This document shows positions 17,702-26,660 of a stretch of DNA of 64,000 bases, piece by piece (positions within the stretch are counted from its first letter, which is position 1; every line of letters starts with the position of its first letter). The notes below the pieces were generated by a model. It saw nothing but the letters and a program-made list of their open reading frames with translations. It made no database searches and had not been told where the DNA came from. Source of the stretch: Glutamicibacter protophormiae (lineage in GTDB: Bacteria; Actinomycetota; Actinomycetes; Actinomycetales; Micrococcaceae); the NCBI RefSeq assembly GCF_014647495.1, contig NZ_BMPH01000002.1:310001-374000 (forward strand), read 5' to 3'. The position numbers and the translations under genes were made by a program.

Positions 17702-17915
17702 GTACCTATCGAACTACATTTCACGCGACGGCGCACCCGAAAAACAGATATTCGAATCAAGATAGGTCTCATTGAATACAACCTAGTCAAATGCTGGATA
17801 GGAGAATCCCAACTAGTTTCGTCCGTGAAGCGTGGCTAAAATGGATAGAAACTGAGGCTAGCTCAGCTCTTGGTTGCATGACTTGATACGAAACTAAAGT
17901 GAAGTAGGTTTTAAT
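17702..17915 (+). promoter_or_regulatory. Promoter region of the osmoprotectant operon with inverted repeat
   Basis: A 214-bp AT-rich region. ACTAGTTTCGT at 17812-17822 recurs inverted as ACGAAACTAAA at 17888-17898 (one end mismatch zone), flanking the likely promoter. This could be a looping operator or a leader structure. Confidence 0.4.
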
Positions 17916-18557
17916 GTGGGAGATTTTATTGGCGAGCGCTCTCGTCAAATACTGTTCGCCTCCTGGCAGCACTTCTCGCTTGTGGTGCAGTGCCTGATCC
18001 TGGCGACAATTATCGCCGTCTTGATCGCCGTCCTGGTGTATCGGAACAAAGCACTGGCTGGAATTGCCAACGGAGTCAGCGCCATTGGCCTGACGGTTCC
18101 GTCCTTTGCGCTCATCGGTCTGTTGATCGTGCCCTTCGGCTTCGGTGTGACGCCGGCCGTCATCGTGGTGACATTCTTCGCCGCACTGCCCATCCTGCGC
18201 AACGCCATCGTGGGCCTGAACAATATCGAGCCGACCATCGTCGAATCCGCGCGCGGGATCGGCATGAGCCGGCTGAAGACGCTCGTATCCGTTGAAATCC
18301 CCATCGCCTGGCCGGTCATCCTCACAGGCGTGCGTATCTCCGCCCAGATGGTGATGGGCGTTGCAGCAGTCGTTTCATACGCGCTGGGCCCCGGGCTCGG
18401 CGGATTCATCTTCTCCGGACTGTCGCGGCTTGGCGGCGCCAACGCGCTCGAGTCGGTGATCGTCGGCGTCGTCGGCGTTGTCATCCTGGCACTCATTCTT
18501 GACCTGATCCTGCTCGGCATCGGCCGACTGACTACCCCGCGAGGTATCCGTGTCTGA
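17916..18557 (+). CDS. Osmoprotectant (glycine betaine/choline) ABC transporter permease 1
   Basis: A 213-residue permease of the ProW/OpuCB type with about 5-6 membrane segments. The EAA loop reads 'IVESARGIGMSRLKTLVSVEIP'. GTG 17916 is the start in the conserved frame; an ATG two bases upstream is in another frame. It overlaps the ATPase gene by 8 nt and heads a permease-ATPase-permease-binding protein operon. The complex imports quaternary amines under osmotic stress. Confidence 0.9.
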   Translation: MGDFIGERSRQILFASWQHFSLVVQCLILATIIAVLIAVLVYRNKALAGIANGVSAIGLTVPSFALIGLLIVPFGFGVTPAVIVVTFFAALPILRNAIVGLNNIEPTIVESARGIGMSRLKTLVSVEIPIAWPVILTGVRISAQMVMGVAAVVSYALGPGLGGFIFSGLSRLGGANALESVIVGVVGVVILALILDLILLGIGRLTTPRGIRV

Positions 18558-19815
18558 TTCAAAAATTTCCTCATCGGCTGCATCGGAGAACACCGTCTCC
18601 GGGGCCTCAATCATGCTCCAAGAAGTCACCAAGACCTACCCTGGGCAGAAGAAGTCGGCCGTGGGAGGCCTGACCCTTGAGATCCCTGCCGGCTCCATCG
18701 TCATGTTCGTCGGCCCCTCGGGGTGCGGCAAGACCACGACCTTGAAGATGATCAATCGGCTGATCGAGCCGACCAGCGGGCAGATCGTCATCAACGGTGA
18801 AGACGTCACGACGATGAACGGCGACGAGCTGCGCCGCCGCATCGGCTACGTCATCCAGGCCGGCGGCCTGTTCCCGCACATGACCGTTGCGTCCAACATC
18901 GCCATGGTTCCCAAGATGCTCGGCTGGGACAAGGCCAAGATCAACGCCCGCGTGGATGAGCTGCTGGAACTGGTTTCGCTGGATCCAGAGCTGTACCGCG
19001 ACCGCTTCCCCAAGGAGCTCTCTGGCGGGCAGCAGCAGCGTGTGGGCGTGGCCCGTGCGCTGGCCGCTGATCCTCCGGTGCTGCTCATGGACGAGCCCTT
19101 CGGCGCGGTCGACCCGATTACCCGCCAGCGTCTGCAGGACGAATTGCTGAACATCCAATCCGAGGTGCAGAAGACCATTGTCTGCGTGACCCACGACTTC
19201 GACGAAGCGGTGAAGCTGGGGGACTGGATCGCCATCTTCAACGAGGGCGCCCAGCTGGAGCAGTACGATTCGCCCGAACGCATCTTGGCCAATCCCGCCA
19301 GCGAATTCGTAGAGAACTTCATCGGCTCCGGTGCCGGGCTGAAACAGCTCACGCTGACCCGCGTGAACGAGGTGGATCTGGTCGACGCCATCACTACCAC
19401 CCCGGGTAAGCGCGCGTCGGATGTGCTCTCGCAGTTGCAGGGCTCAGGCCGCAAGATCGCCGTGGTGCTCGACTCCAGGGGCCGTCCGCTGCGCCGCATG
19501 GACCGCCGCCAGCTTTCCCGTGCGGAGATCATCGAAGGCACCTACGACCCCGATCTGCCGGTGGTCGGCGAGCAGGCCACGCTGAATGACGCCCTGGACA
19601 CCATGCTGGTGGCCAGCGCCGAATACGCGCTGGTTACCGGACGCCGCGACGTCTTCACCGGCATTATCACCGTGCAGACGGTGATGGAGGCGATCGCCGC
19701 CGCGAACTCCTCCATGGACGATCACCACGAGGCCCCCGTGGGGCTTAACTCGGGGGCCATCAATGTGGTGGATATCGAGTCCGAACCCGCGGAGTCTGGT
19801 GGTGAGCCGGCATGA
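18550..19815 (+). CDS. Osmoprotectant ABC transporter ATP-binding protein with CBS domains
   Basis: A 421-residue ATPase (ProV/OpuCA type). Walker A 'GPSGCGKTTT', signature 'LSGGQQQRVGVARAL', Walker B 'VLLMDEPFGAVDP' and the H-loop 'VTHDFDEA' are intact. The C-terminal part (about 285-400) has CBS-like repeats, which in this family sense ionic strength. The frame overlaps both neighbours, consistent with coupled translation. It energises import of betaine-like solutes. Confidence 0.92.
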   Translation: MSDSKISSSAASENTVSGASIMLQEVTKTYPGQKKSAVGGLTLEIPAGSIVMFVGPSGCGKTTTLKMINRLIEPTSGQIVINGEDVTTMNGDELRRRIGYVIQAGGLFPHMTVASNIAMVPKMLGWDKAKINARVDELLELVSLDPELYRDRFPKELSGGQQQRVGVARALAADPPVLLMDEPFGAVDPITRQRLQDELLNIQSEVQKTIVCVTHDFDEAVKLGDWIAIFNEGAQLEQYDSPERILANPASEFVENFIGSGAGLKQLTLTRVNEVDLVDAITTTPGKRASDVLSQLQGSGRKIAVVLDSRGRPLRRMDRRQLSRAEIIEGTYDPDLPVVGEQATLNDALDTMLVASAEYALVTGRRDVFTGIITVQTVMEAIAAANSSMDDHHEAPVGLNSGAINVVDIESEPAESGGEPA

Positions 19816-20540
19816 GCAAAGAGACCAAGGGGCTGATTTATCAGCTGGTGGCGATTGCCGCGGCATTCGCGGCGCTGGTTATCTGGCTGGTGACCGCGGA
19901 TCTGACCGACACCGAACGCCAGACCCTGGATCCGGGAACCATCTGGAAGTATACGCAGGAGCACCTGCAGATCACGCTGGTCTCCGCGGTGATCGTGCTG
20001 CTCATCGCCATTCCTCTGGGCATCTTGCTGACCCGTCCGTCCCTGCGCAAGGCGGCTCCGGCCGTCCGCGCGGTCGCGAACTTCGGCCAGGCCGCGCCGG
20101 CTATCGGCGTGATTGTGCTGTTGGCGTTCTGGCTGGGATTCGGCCCGAAGACGGCAGTGGTCTCGCTGGTGATCTATGCGATCCTGCCGGTGCTGTCCAA
20201 CACCATCGTGGGCCTGCAGCAGGTCGATGAGCGTCTGGTGGAAGCCGGACGCGGCATCGGCATGAGCCAGATGGCAGTGCTGTTCAAGGTCGAGTTGCCG
20301 CTGGCCGTGCCCGTGATGCTGTCCGGAATCCGCACCGCCCTGGTGCTGCTGGTCGGCACCGCAACGTTGGCGACGTTCATCAACGGCGGCGGCTTGGGCA
20401 TCCTGATCACCACCGGCGTGAACCTGAACCTGAATGTCGTGCTGATTGCCGGCTCGTTGATGGTGGCGCTGCTGGCGCTGACCGTCGACTGGATAGGCCG
20501 ACTGGTTGAACAGCTGGCACGACCGAAGGGACTTTCGTGA
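19812..20540 (+). CDS. Osmoprotectant ABC transporter permease 2
   Basis: A 242-residue permease with an EAA loop 'LVEAGRGIGMSQMAVLFKVELP', parallel to that of the first permease. An additional N-terminal segment and about 40-residue external stretch precede the core. It overlaps the ATPase gene by 4 nt (ATGA) and the binding protein gene by 4 nt. Confidence 0.9.
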   Translation: MSKETKGLIYQLVAIAAAFAALVIWLVTADLTDTERQTLDPGTIWKYTQEHLQITLVSAVIVLLIAIPLGILLTRPSLRKAAPAVRAVANFGQAAPAIGVIVLLAFWLGFGPKTAVVSLVIYAILPVLSNTIVGLQQVDERLVEAGRGIGMSQMAVLFKVELPLAVPVMLSGIRTALVLLVGTATLATFINGGGLGILITTGVNLNLNVVLIAGSLMVALLALTVDWIGRLVEQLARPKGLS

Positions 20541-21514
20541 AACGAACATCGAAACTCATTGCATTGTCCTTTGCGGCGCTGATCGGGCTGACCGGTTGCG
20601 GGCTCAGCCCGTCCACCGGCACAGTGCCGGCATCGGCTCCGGGAAGCATCCAACCCCTCCCGGACCTGCCGGAGACTGCCAAGGCCACCGTCACCTCGAA
20701 GTCCTTCACTGAGCAGTTGCTGCTGGGCAAGATCACCGTCATCGCCCTGGAAACCGCGGGGTTCGACGTCACGGACCTGACCAACGTGCCGGGATCGCAG
20801 CCGGCCCGCCAGCTGCTGCTGTCCGGAGATGCCAGCGCGTTATGGGAATACACCGGTACCGCATGGCTGACCTACCTGGGCCACGAAGAACCGGTTACGG
20901 GTGAACAGGCACAGTGGCAGGCGGTGCATGACGAGGACGTCTCCAACAACATCGTGTGGGGCGAACCGGCGCCGCTGAACAACACCTACGCGCTGGCCAT
21001 GAACCGGAAGAACGCGGACCGCCTGGGCGTCACCAAGTTGTCGCAGCTCAAGGAGCTGGACAAGGAGGAGCTGACGTTCTGTGTTGATCCGGAGTTCAAC
21101 TCCCGTCGCGATGGCTTGACCCCGATGCTCGAGCACTACGGCATCGACCGCGGCAAGGGCGTTTCGGAAGACAACATCGGCCTGTATGACGTCGGTGCGA
21201 TTTACCAGGCCACGGCCGATGGGGCCTGCAATTTCGGCGAGGTCTTCACCACCGACGGCCGTATCAAGGCGCTGGACCTGACCGTGCTGGAAGACGACTT
21301 GGACTACTTCCCAAGCTACAACGCCGCCCCGGCGTTCAATGGTGAGTTCATCCGCGAATTCCCGCAGGCGATGGACGTCATGGAGCAGATTGCTCCGCTG
21401 CTGACCGACGAAGCCCTGATGGACATGAACTACCAGGTCGACGTCGTCGGGCGAGAGCCCTCGGACGTCGCCTTTGAATGGATGGTCGACCAGGGGCTGG
21501 TGACCACGCCGTAG
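20537..21514 (+). CDS. Osmoprotectant ABC transporter substrate-binding lipoprotein
   Basis: A 325-residue lipoprotein (OpuAC/ProX type). The signal peptide ends in a lipobox 'LIGLTGC' near residue 20. The domain includes 'VTSKSFTEQLLLGKI', 'SGDASALWEYTGTAW', 'DNIGLYDVGAIYQATADGAC' and 'YNAAPAF', characteristic of glycine betaine/carnitine/choline binding proteins. It starts with GTG overlapping the permease stop. A strong terminator follows, so this closes the operon. Confidence 0.92.
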   Translation: MKRTSKLIALSFAALIGLTGCGLSPSTGTVPASAPGSIQPLPDLPETAKATVTSKSFTEQLLLGKITVIALETAGFDVTDLTNVPGSQPARQLLLSGDASALWEYTGTAWLTYLGHEEPVTGEQAQWQAVHDEDVSNNIVWGEPAPLNNTYALAMNRKNADRLGVTKLSQLKELDKEELTFCVDPEFNSRRDGLTPMLEHYGIDRGKGVSEDNIGLYDVGAIYQATADGACNFGEVFTTDGRIKALDLTVLEDDLDYFPSYNAAPAFNGEFIREFPQAMDVMEQIAPLLTDEALMDMNYQVDVVGREPSDVAFEWMVDQGLVTTP

Positions 21515-21532
21515 GGTCGGACCGCAAACAAC

Positions 21533-21585
21533 GCACAGGAGGTGTGTTCCGGGAACAATACGTTCCCGGAACACACCTCCTGTGC
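21533..21585. terminator. 24-bp stem terminator after the osmoprotectant operon
   Basis: Arms 21533-21556 and 21562-21585 are perfectly complementary around a 5-nt loop. It can also end a leftward transcript from the small reading frame that stops at 21587. Confidence 0.9.
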
Positions 21586-21586
21586 A

Positions 21587-21785
21587 TTAAGCCTCGATGA
21601 TGTTCGAGGCGGCTGCATTGTGGATATCAGACTTGGTCTCGGGTTCCAAGTTCTCCATCAACCTCGTCTGCGGTTTCGGTGGCCGCGGCGGTGGTAGTGG
21701 ACTCCTCCTGCCAAATTTCTTCAAGGTCGGCAGCGAGGTCAGCTTCTTGTTCCGCGAAAGCGGATTCCTGATTCTCGGTACTCAT
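21587..21785 (-). pseudogene. Small acidic protein gene, apparently frameshifted
   Basis: From ATG 21785 a frame encodes an acidic, Ala/Glu-rich 52-residue peptide (MSTENQESAFAEQEADLAAD...) that stops at 21627. A second, offset frame over 21587-21658 reads 'MENLEPETKSDIHNAAASN' and stops two bases before the hairpin at 21585. Joining them needs a one-base shift near 21655-21660 and would give an intact acidic protein of about 65 residues. Whether this is a real frameshift, two overlapping genes or chance cannot be decided here. No family is recognised. Confidence 0.4.
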
Positions 21786-22004
21786 GAGGCCAGTCTATCC
21801 GTGATTCTCGCTGTGGCGACCCGGATGGTGAAGAAAAAATTTGAAGATAAAAATACTAGTCAAAAACCTTTTTTAGGATTGGGTGTCGAAGTTTGGCAAT
21901 TTTTCATCCGCAAATGGTTGACGGTTCAACTTGATTGGTGCAATACTGATATCAACGAAACAAATTGAAGCATCAACTAATACTGTCGATGCTGAAGAGA
22001 GGAC

Positions 22005-22568
22005 ATGACCATGACTGCTGCAGTAACTTCGCCATTGACCGCTGGTACCTGGAACCTGGACGCTTCGCACTCCGAGGTGGGCTTCTCGGTTCGCCACGCC
22101 GGCATCTCCAAGGTCCGCGGCAGCTTCACTGAATTCGATGCAACCCTGACCACCGGCGAGAGCCTGGCGGATTCCTCGGTTGAGGCAACCATTCAGATCG
22201 CTTCGGTCTCCACCAAGGACGCCAACCGCGACGGCCACCTGAAGAGCGCCGACTTCTTCGACGCCGAGCAGTTCCCGACCATGACCTTCAAGTCGACCGG
22301 CGTCAAGGGCGATGCGGACGAGTTCGTGCTCGTCGGCGACCTGACCATCCGCGGGATCACCAAGCAGGTCGAGCTGGAAACCGAGCTGGGCGGCCAGGCT
22401 GTGGATGCCTTCGGCGCCACCCGCGTAGGTTTCTTCGCCTCGACCACCATCTCCCGCAAGGAGTTCGGCATCACTTGGAATGCCGCGCTGGAAGCCGGCG
22501 GCGTGCTGGTCAGCGACAAGGTCAAGATCGAGATCGACGCCTCGTTCGTCCTGCCAACCGCAGAATAG
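22005..22568 (+). CDS. YceI-family protein
   Basis: A 187-residue lipocalin-like beta-barrel protein. 'GTWNLDASHSEVGFSVRH', 'FFDAEQFPTMTFKST' and 'GDLTIRGITKQVELE' are clear YceI signatures. No signal peptide is visible, so a cytoplasmic isoprenoid- or amide-binding role is likely. GAGAGGAC precedes the ATG. The upstream 21830-21980 stretch is very AT-rich and is probably the promoter. Confidence 0.93.
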   Translation: MTMTAAVTSPLTAGTWNLDASHSEVGFSVRHAGISKVRGSFTEFDATLTTGESLADSSVEATIQIASVSTKDANRDGHLKSADFFDAEQFPTMTFKSTGVKGDADEFVLVGDLTIRGITKQVELETELGGQAVDAFGATRVGFFASTTISRKEFGITWNAALEAGGVLVSDKVKIEIDASFVLPTAE

Positions 22569-22619
22569 ATTTCCCGACAACCGCCTTGGGGAAGGCGGGC
22601 AGAGGGCCGATACCGGCAC

Positions 22620-22656
22620 AACCTCCGAACCGTACTGAATACGGGTCGGAGGTTTT
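22620..22656. terminator. Terminator between YceI and the DUF4190-like gene
   Basis: ACCTCCGA at 22621-22628 pairs with TCGGAGGT at 22646-22653, extended by ACCGTA/TACGGG pairing, and followed by TTTT. It serves convergent genes. Confidence 0.85.
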
Positions 22657-22688
22657 GTCGTTAATGCCGCTGCGCTCGCTGGGTTGGA

Positions 22689-23126
22689 TCAATATCCAAG
22701 AGTGGCGGCGGGAATCGCAATGACGGCGATGATGACGAACACGAAATACAAGAAAAGCAGTGCTCCCAGGATGGTGCCGATCCATCCGGTGACCTTGCCG
22801 ACGGTGGCCGAGGTGTTGAACTCGCGCTCGGCCTTGTTGCCCTTCACGATGGCGATCGGACCCAAGACCAGCCCCACGACAAACATGGAAAGAATGCCCA
22901 GGATCATGGAGGTCTGGGCCAGCTGCGCACCTTCCGGGGGTGCCATGGGATATCCGTAGCCCGGTTGGTTGCCGTACTGCTGCTGGCCGCCGAACTGCTG
23001 CTGGTTCTGGCCCTGGTATTGCGGAGCCTGGTACTGCGGCGGCTGGTAGGCAGAATTCGGCTGCGACGAATTCTGGTTGCCACCCGTGGAATAAGGGTTG
23101 TTGGGTTCGTTATTTGGCGTGGTCAT
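22689..23126 (-). CDS. DUF4190-type small membrane protein with Gln/Asn/Pro-rich N-terminus
   Basis: About 145 residues from ATG 23126. The first 65 residues are low-complexity, rich in Gln, Asn, Tyr and Pro with 'QYQ' and 'QPGYGYP' repeats. Two membrane segments follow, with 'SMILGILSMFVVGLVLGPIAI' and a helical hairpin after 'KGNKAEREF'. This matches DUF4190-like actinobacterial proteins of unknown role. A longer frame to 23237 lacks support. Confidence 0.8.
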   Translation of the reverse strand: MTTPNNEPNNPYSTGGNQNSSQPNSAYQPPQYQAPQYQGQNQQQFGGQQQYGNQPGYGYPMAPPEGAQLAQTSMILGILSMFVVGLVLGPIAIVKGNKAEREFNTSATVGKVTGWIGTILGALLFLYFVFVIIAVIAIPAATLGY

Positions 23127-23243
23127 CTGGCCGCGGCCTTTCCTCAAAGCGTTTGATAAGTCTATTGAACCAAGAAATTCTGCCGGCGCACCGTACTGAC
23201 TCGGGGAACGATGGAACGACCCGGAAAACTTCATCACGCATAG

Positions 23244-24413
23244 CTAAGCGGGATTCGCCGTCCTCCATCGAGCATGCGCCAGTGTGGCGACGACGGCCAG
23301 CACAATGCCCAGCCAGAATCCGTAGCCGAAAATCTGTGCGTAGTCGGCGTTGGCCGCAAGGCCGGCCGTCAGGTAGGTCAGCGTGGAGGCGCCGAAGAAC
23401 AGGGAGAAGACAAACAGCGAGACGGTTGTCGCCCTGGCCTCGGGCGCGATGTCGGTGGCCCAGCCCTGCATTGACGAATGCATGATGGCATTGGCCGCGC
23501 CGAGGAAGAACGCGGTGAACGTGAAGGACGCGGGGGAGGGGGAGAACGCCGAGGGGGCGAAGCTCAGGAACAGCACCGCCCCGCCAATGCCGATCAGCCA
23601 GGTGCGTGAGAAGCGCGCAACCAGGCGCCGCATCAGCCGGGCGCCGAGGATTACTCCCAGTGCGAAGCCGCAGCCGAGTACGCCGGACAGCCCGACGCCG
23701 ACCCCGGACTGCTGCAGGGCCGGAACGATGTAGGTCAGCAACCCCATCAACAGCGCGCCTTCAACGAAAACGATTGCATACAGCATCAAGTTGGCTGGCC
23801 GCACCGCGGCGCGCAGCTTCATGGCGGCATGCCCGCGGGCCGGCTCTCGCACCCCGCGCAGCGAGACGAGGGCTGCTACTGCGCCCAGGGCGGGAAGGAT
23901 GAAGACCACCCGCCAATCGAGATAGGCCGCGAGCAGCCCTGCGGCCAAGGTCGCCAGCGTGGTGCCCAGCGATGAGTAGATCTGCAGGTCGGACAGGCCG
24001 CGGGCGCGATCGATCCCTTTGCGTGTATCGCCGAGCAGGGTCAGCAGCGTGGGGTACATGGCGCCGAACATCAGCCCGGTGAAGGATCGGGCCAGAAGCA
24101 GCGGCAGGTAGTCGGTGAACAGCACGCTGGCCACCGAGCCGAGCATGGCGCCAACCAGCGAGCAGCGCAGCACCATGAGCCTGCCGAACTTGTCGCTGAC
24201 CAGCCCCCAGAAGGGCTGGCCCACCGCGTAGAGCAAGGCGTAGGCGGCAATCAGCTCAACGGCCTGGGTGAAGGAGAGCGAGGTTCCGGCCGAGAGCATG
24301 AGCAGCATCGGGGCGGTGCCGTAGCGGTCGAAGAAGGACAGGAACCCGATGAATCGCAGGGCGGCATCCGGAAGTCCGCGCGGGGCTGCGCCCTGTGTGT
24401 CCGCTTCGCCCAC
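23244..24413 (-). CDS. MFS transporter
   Basis: A 389-residue, 12-segment major facilitator. 'YAVGQPFWGLVSDKFGRLMVLR' is the loop 2-3 signature and 'MYPTLLTLLGDTRKGIDRARG' lies after segment 4. The strand and spacing make it an independent unit; it ends close to the small membrane protein gene. It could be a drug or metabolite exporter; substrate is not evident. Confidence 0.85.
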   Translation of the reverse strand: MGEADTQGAAPRGLPDAALRFIGFLSFFDRYGTAPMLLMLSAGTSLSFTQAVELIAAYALLYAVGQPFWGLVSDKFGRLMVLRCSLVGAMLGSVASVLFTDYLPLLLARSFTGLMFGAMYPTLLTLLGDTRKGIDRARGLSDLQIYSSLGTTLATLAAGLLAAYLDWRVVFILPALGAVAALVSLRGVREPARGHAAMKLRAAVRPANLMLYAIVFVEGALLMGLLTYIVPALQQSGVGVGLSGVLGCGFALGVILGARLMRRLVARFSRTWLIGIGGAVLFLSFAPSAFSPSPASFTFTAFFLGAANAIMHSSMQGWATDIAPEARATTVSLFVFSLFFGASTLTYLTAGLAANADYAQIFGYGFWLGIVLAVVATLAHARWRTANPA

Positions 24414-24488
24414 GTGAGTGTCCTCCGTTGTCCTGTGCCCGGTGCCGGGAAATGCTCCCCGTCCATCAAAACAGAAAGCCGCCGGGCA

Positions 24489-24540
24489 TAAAAAATTCGC
24501 AGCCGGTTCCCTGGAGGTTAGGAGGGGGAACCGGCTGCGA
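24489..24540 (-). terminator. Terminator of the lutABC operon
   Basis: TCGCAGCCGGTTCCC at 24497-24511 pairs with 24526-24540. On the minus strand the hairpin is followed by a run of six T (24491-24496 region), a textbook intrinsic terminator. Confidence 0.9.
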
Positions 24541-24558
24541 TGGTTCTCGGTGCCCGGG

Positions 24559-25191
24559 CTACAGGCCGCGGACCAGCAGCACGTCCAGCACGCGCGGGCC
24601 GTGCACGCCTTCGACGCGCTCGAGCTCGATGTCGCTGGTGGCCGAAGGGCCGGAAATCCAGGTCAGCGGTCGGGTGACGGTTAAGCGCGGCATGGCCTCG
24701 GGCAGCAGCTGCACGATCGTGGATACCGGAACGATGCACACGTGGTGATCGGGAACCAGCGAGATGGCGCGGCGGCCCTGGTCCGGCTCGCCGTCCAGGA
24801 TGATGGTCCCGGATTCGGCGATGGACACCGCCGAGGAGGTCACCACGGCGCTGGTCTCATCCAGCTCGGCAACGCTCAGCCGGGCGCCGGGGGCGTCGAT
24901 GCGGCGGACGATGCCCTTCGGCAGCGATGACAGCCACCCGGTGTCCAACCCGTGTGGGTAGACCACGGAGGATGCCTGGCCCAGCTTGGCGGCCACGAAC
25001 TCCGGGATCTGCACGGCGTCGACGACCTCCACTCCGGCCTTGTAGTCGACCAAGCGGTCGACGAGCATCTCGATGAGCTGCTCCTCGGTCATGTCCGAGC
25101 TGGTGCGGTATTCGCGCGGGACTTCTTCGGCGGCAGGGGCGTCGGCCAGGGCCGAACGGATGCGTCCGAGGATTTCTTCTTTGGCGCTCAC
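24559..25191 (-). CDS. lutC: Lactate utilisation protein LutC (LUD domain)
   Basis: A 210-residue LUD-domain protein. 'AVVTSSAVSIAESGTIILDG' and 'HVCIVPVSTIVQLLPEA' are core LUD motifs. It starts at GTG 25191, overlapping the lutB stop by 4 nt (GTGA). Together with LutA and LutB it forms the Fe-S L-lactate oxidation complex feeding electrons to the respiratory chain. The operator set upstream of lutA suggests lactate-responsive control. Confidence 0.93.
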   Translation of the reverse strand: MSAKEEILGRIRSALADAPAAEEVPREYRTSSDMTEEQLIEMLVDRLVDYKAGVEVVDAVQIPEFVAAKLGQASSVVYPHGLDTGWLSSLPKGIVRRIDAPGARLSVAELDETSAVVTSSAVSIAESGTIILDGEPDQGRRAISLVPDHHVCIVPVSTIVQLLPEAMPRLTVTRPLTWISGPSATSDIELERVEGVHGPRVLDVLLVRGL

Positions 25192-26660
25192 TTGGATTCC
25201 TTCTCGTCGCTCCACCAGTCGCGGAAGGACTTGTTCGGCGGGGCCGGGATGTCGCGGGACTGGGTCCAGCCGGCGGCGATGCCCGGAAGCTTCTTGATCT
25301 TCTTGCTCTTGCCTGCGGCCAGGCGGCCCAGCGGCAGCGCCTTTTCCAGCAGGCCGAGGTTCTTGCCCTTGCCCAGCGCCCAGGAACCGCCCTTCATGAG
25401 CAGGTCCATCTGGGTCGGGATCTTGTGCTTGCCGCGGTTGGCGTCCACGTCGTCCCCGCGCAGGTGCACCAGGATTTCGGGGATGTTGATCTTGACCGGG
25501 CAGGCCTCGTAGCAGGCGCCGCACAGCGAGGAGGCGTACGGCAGCGAGCCGTTGTCCTCGGCCTCGATGCCGGTCATCAGCGGCGAGAGGATCGCACCAA
25601 TCGGGCCCGGGTAGGTCGAGCCGTAGGCGTGGCCGCCGGTGCGCTCGTAGACCGGGCAGACGTTCATGCAGGCCGAGCAGCGGATGCAGTTCAGCGCGGA
25701 GCGACCGAACTTGTCGGCCAGCACGCGCGAACGCCCGTTGTCCAGCAGCACGATGTGCACATTCTGCGGTCCGTCGTCTTCGCTCACGCCGGTCCACAGC
25801 GAGGTGTACGGGTTCATCCGCTCGCCGGTGGAGGAGCGCGGCAGCAGCTGCATGAACACCTCGATGTCCTCCCACTTCGGGAGGACCTTCTCGATGCCCA
25901 TGACGGTGATCAGGGTTTCGGGAAGGGTCAGGCACATGCGGCCGTTGCCCTCGGACTCCACGACACCCAGGGTGCCGGTGTCAGCCAGCGCGAAGTTCGC
26001 TCCGGAAATGGCGACCTTGGCGGCCAGGAACTTCTTGCGCAGGTGCTTGCGGGCCGCCTCGGCCAGCTTGGCAGGCTCGTCGGTCAGGTTCGGATCCACG
26101 ACCGGCATTTCCTTCAGGAAGATGTCGCGCACCTCGGTGCGGTTCTTGTGGATGGCCGGGACCAGGATGTGGCTTGGCTTGTCGTGGCCCAGCTGGACGA
26201 TCAGCTCGGCCAAGTCGGTTTCGAAGGCTTCGATGCCCTGGGTTTCCAGGTGCTCGTTCAAGCCGATTTCCTGGGTCGCCATGGACTTGACCTTGACGAC
26301 CTCGGTGGAGCCGGTTTCCTTGACGAGGTCGGTGACGATCTTGTTCGCCTCCTGCGCGTCGCGGGCCCAGTGGACGACGCCGCCGCGGGCGGTGAAGTTC
26401 TTCTCGAACTCCAGTAGGCGCTCTTCGAGGTTGATCATCGAGGAGTTCTTGATGGCGCTGCCGGCGTCGCGCAGCTGCTCCCAGTCGGGCAGTTCGCCGA
26501 CCACGCGCAGGCGTTTGTCGCGGATCGTGTGCGTTGCATGGCGCAGGTTCTTGCGCATCTGGGTGTTGCCCAGTTCGCGGTGCGCGGCCTGGGGGAATGG
26601 CTCCTGCTCGAACAGGTTGCCCTGTCCCGGGGCCGGCATGCCGAGGAATACCTGGCTCAC
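25188..26660 (-). CDS. lutB: Lactate utilisation iron-sulfur protein LutB
   Basis: A 490-residue protein: an N-terminal LUD-type domain followed by a ferredoxin-like part. 'CIRCSACMNVCPV' and 'CGACYEACPV' supply two [4Fe-4S] clusters. The start is GTG 26660, overlapping the lutA stop by 4 nt; a frame extended to 26888 would run antisense-like through lutA and is not supported. It is the electron-carrying core of the LutABC lactate dehydrogenase complex. Confidence 0.94.
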   Translation of the reverse strand: MSQVFLGMPAPGQGNLFEQEPFPQAAHRELGNTQMRKNLRHATHTIRDKRLRVVGELPDWEQLRDAGSAIKNSSMINLEERLLEFEKNFTARGGVVHWARDAQEANKIVTDLVKETGSTEVVKVKSMATQEIGLNEHLETQGIEAFETDLAELIVQLGHDKPSHILVPAIHKNRTEVRDIFLKEMPVVDPNLTDEPAKLAEAARKHLRKKFLAAKVAISGANFALADTGTLGVVESEGNGRMCLTLPETLITVMGIEKVLPKWEDIEVFMQLLPRSSTGERMNPYTSLWTGVSEDDGPQNVHIVLLDNGRSRVLADKFGRSALNCIRCSACMNVCPVYERTGGHAYGSTYPGPIGAILSPLMTGIEAEDNGSLPYASSLCGACYEACPVKINIPEILVHLRGDDVDANRGKHKIPTQMDLLMKGGSWALGKGKNLGLLEKALPLGRLAAGKSKKIKKLPGIAAGWTQSRDIPAPPNKSFRDWWSDEKESK

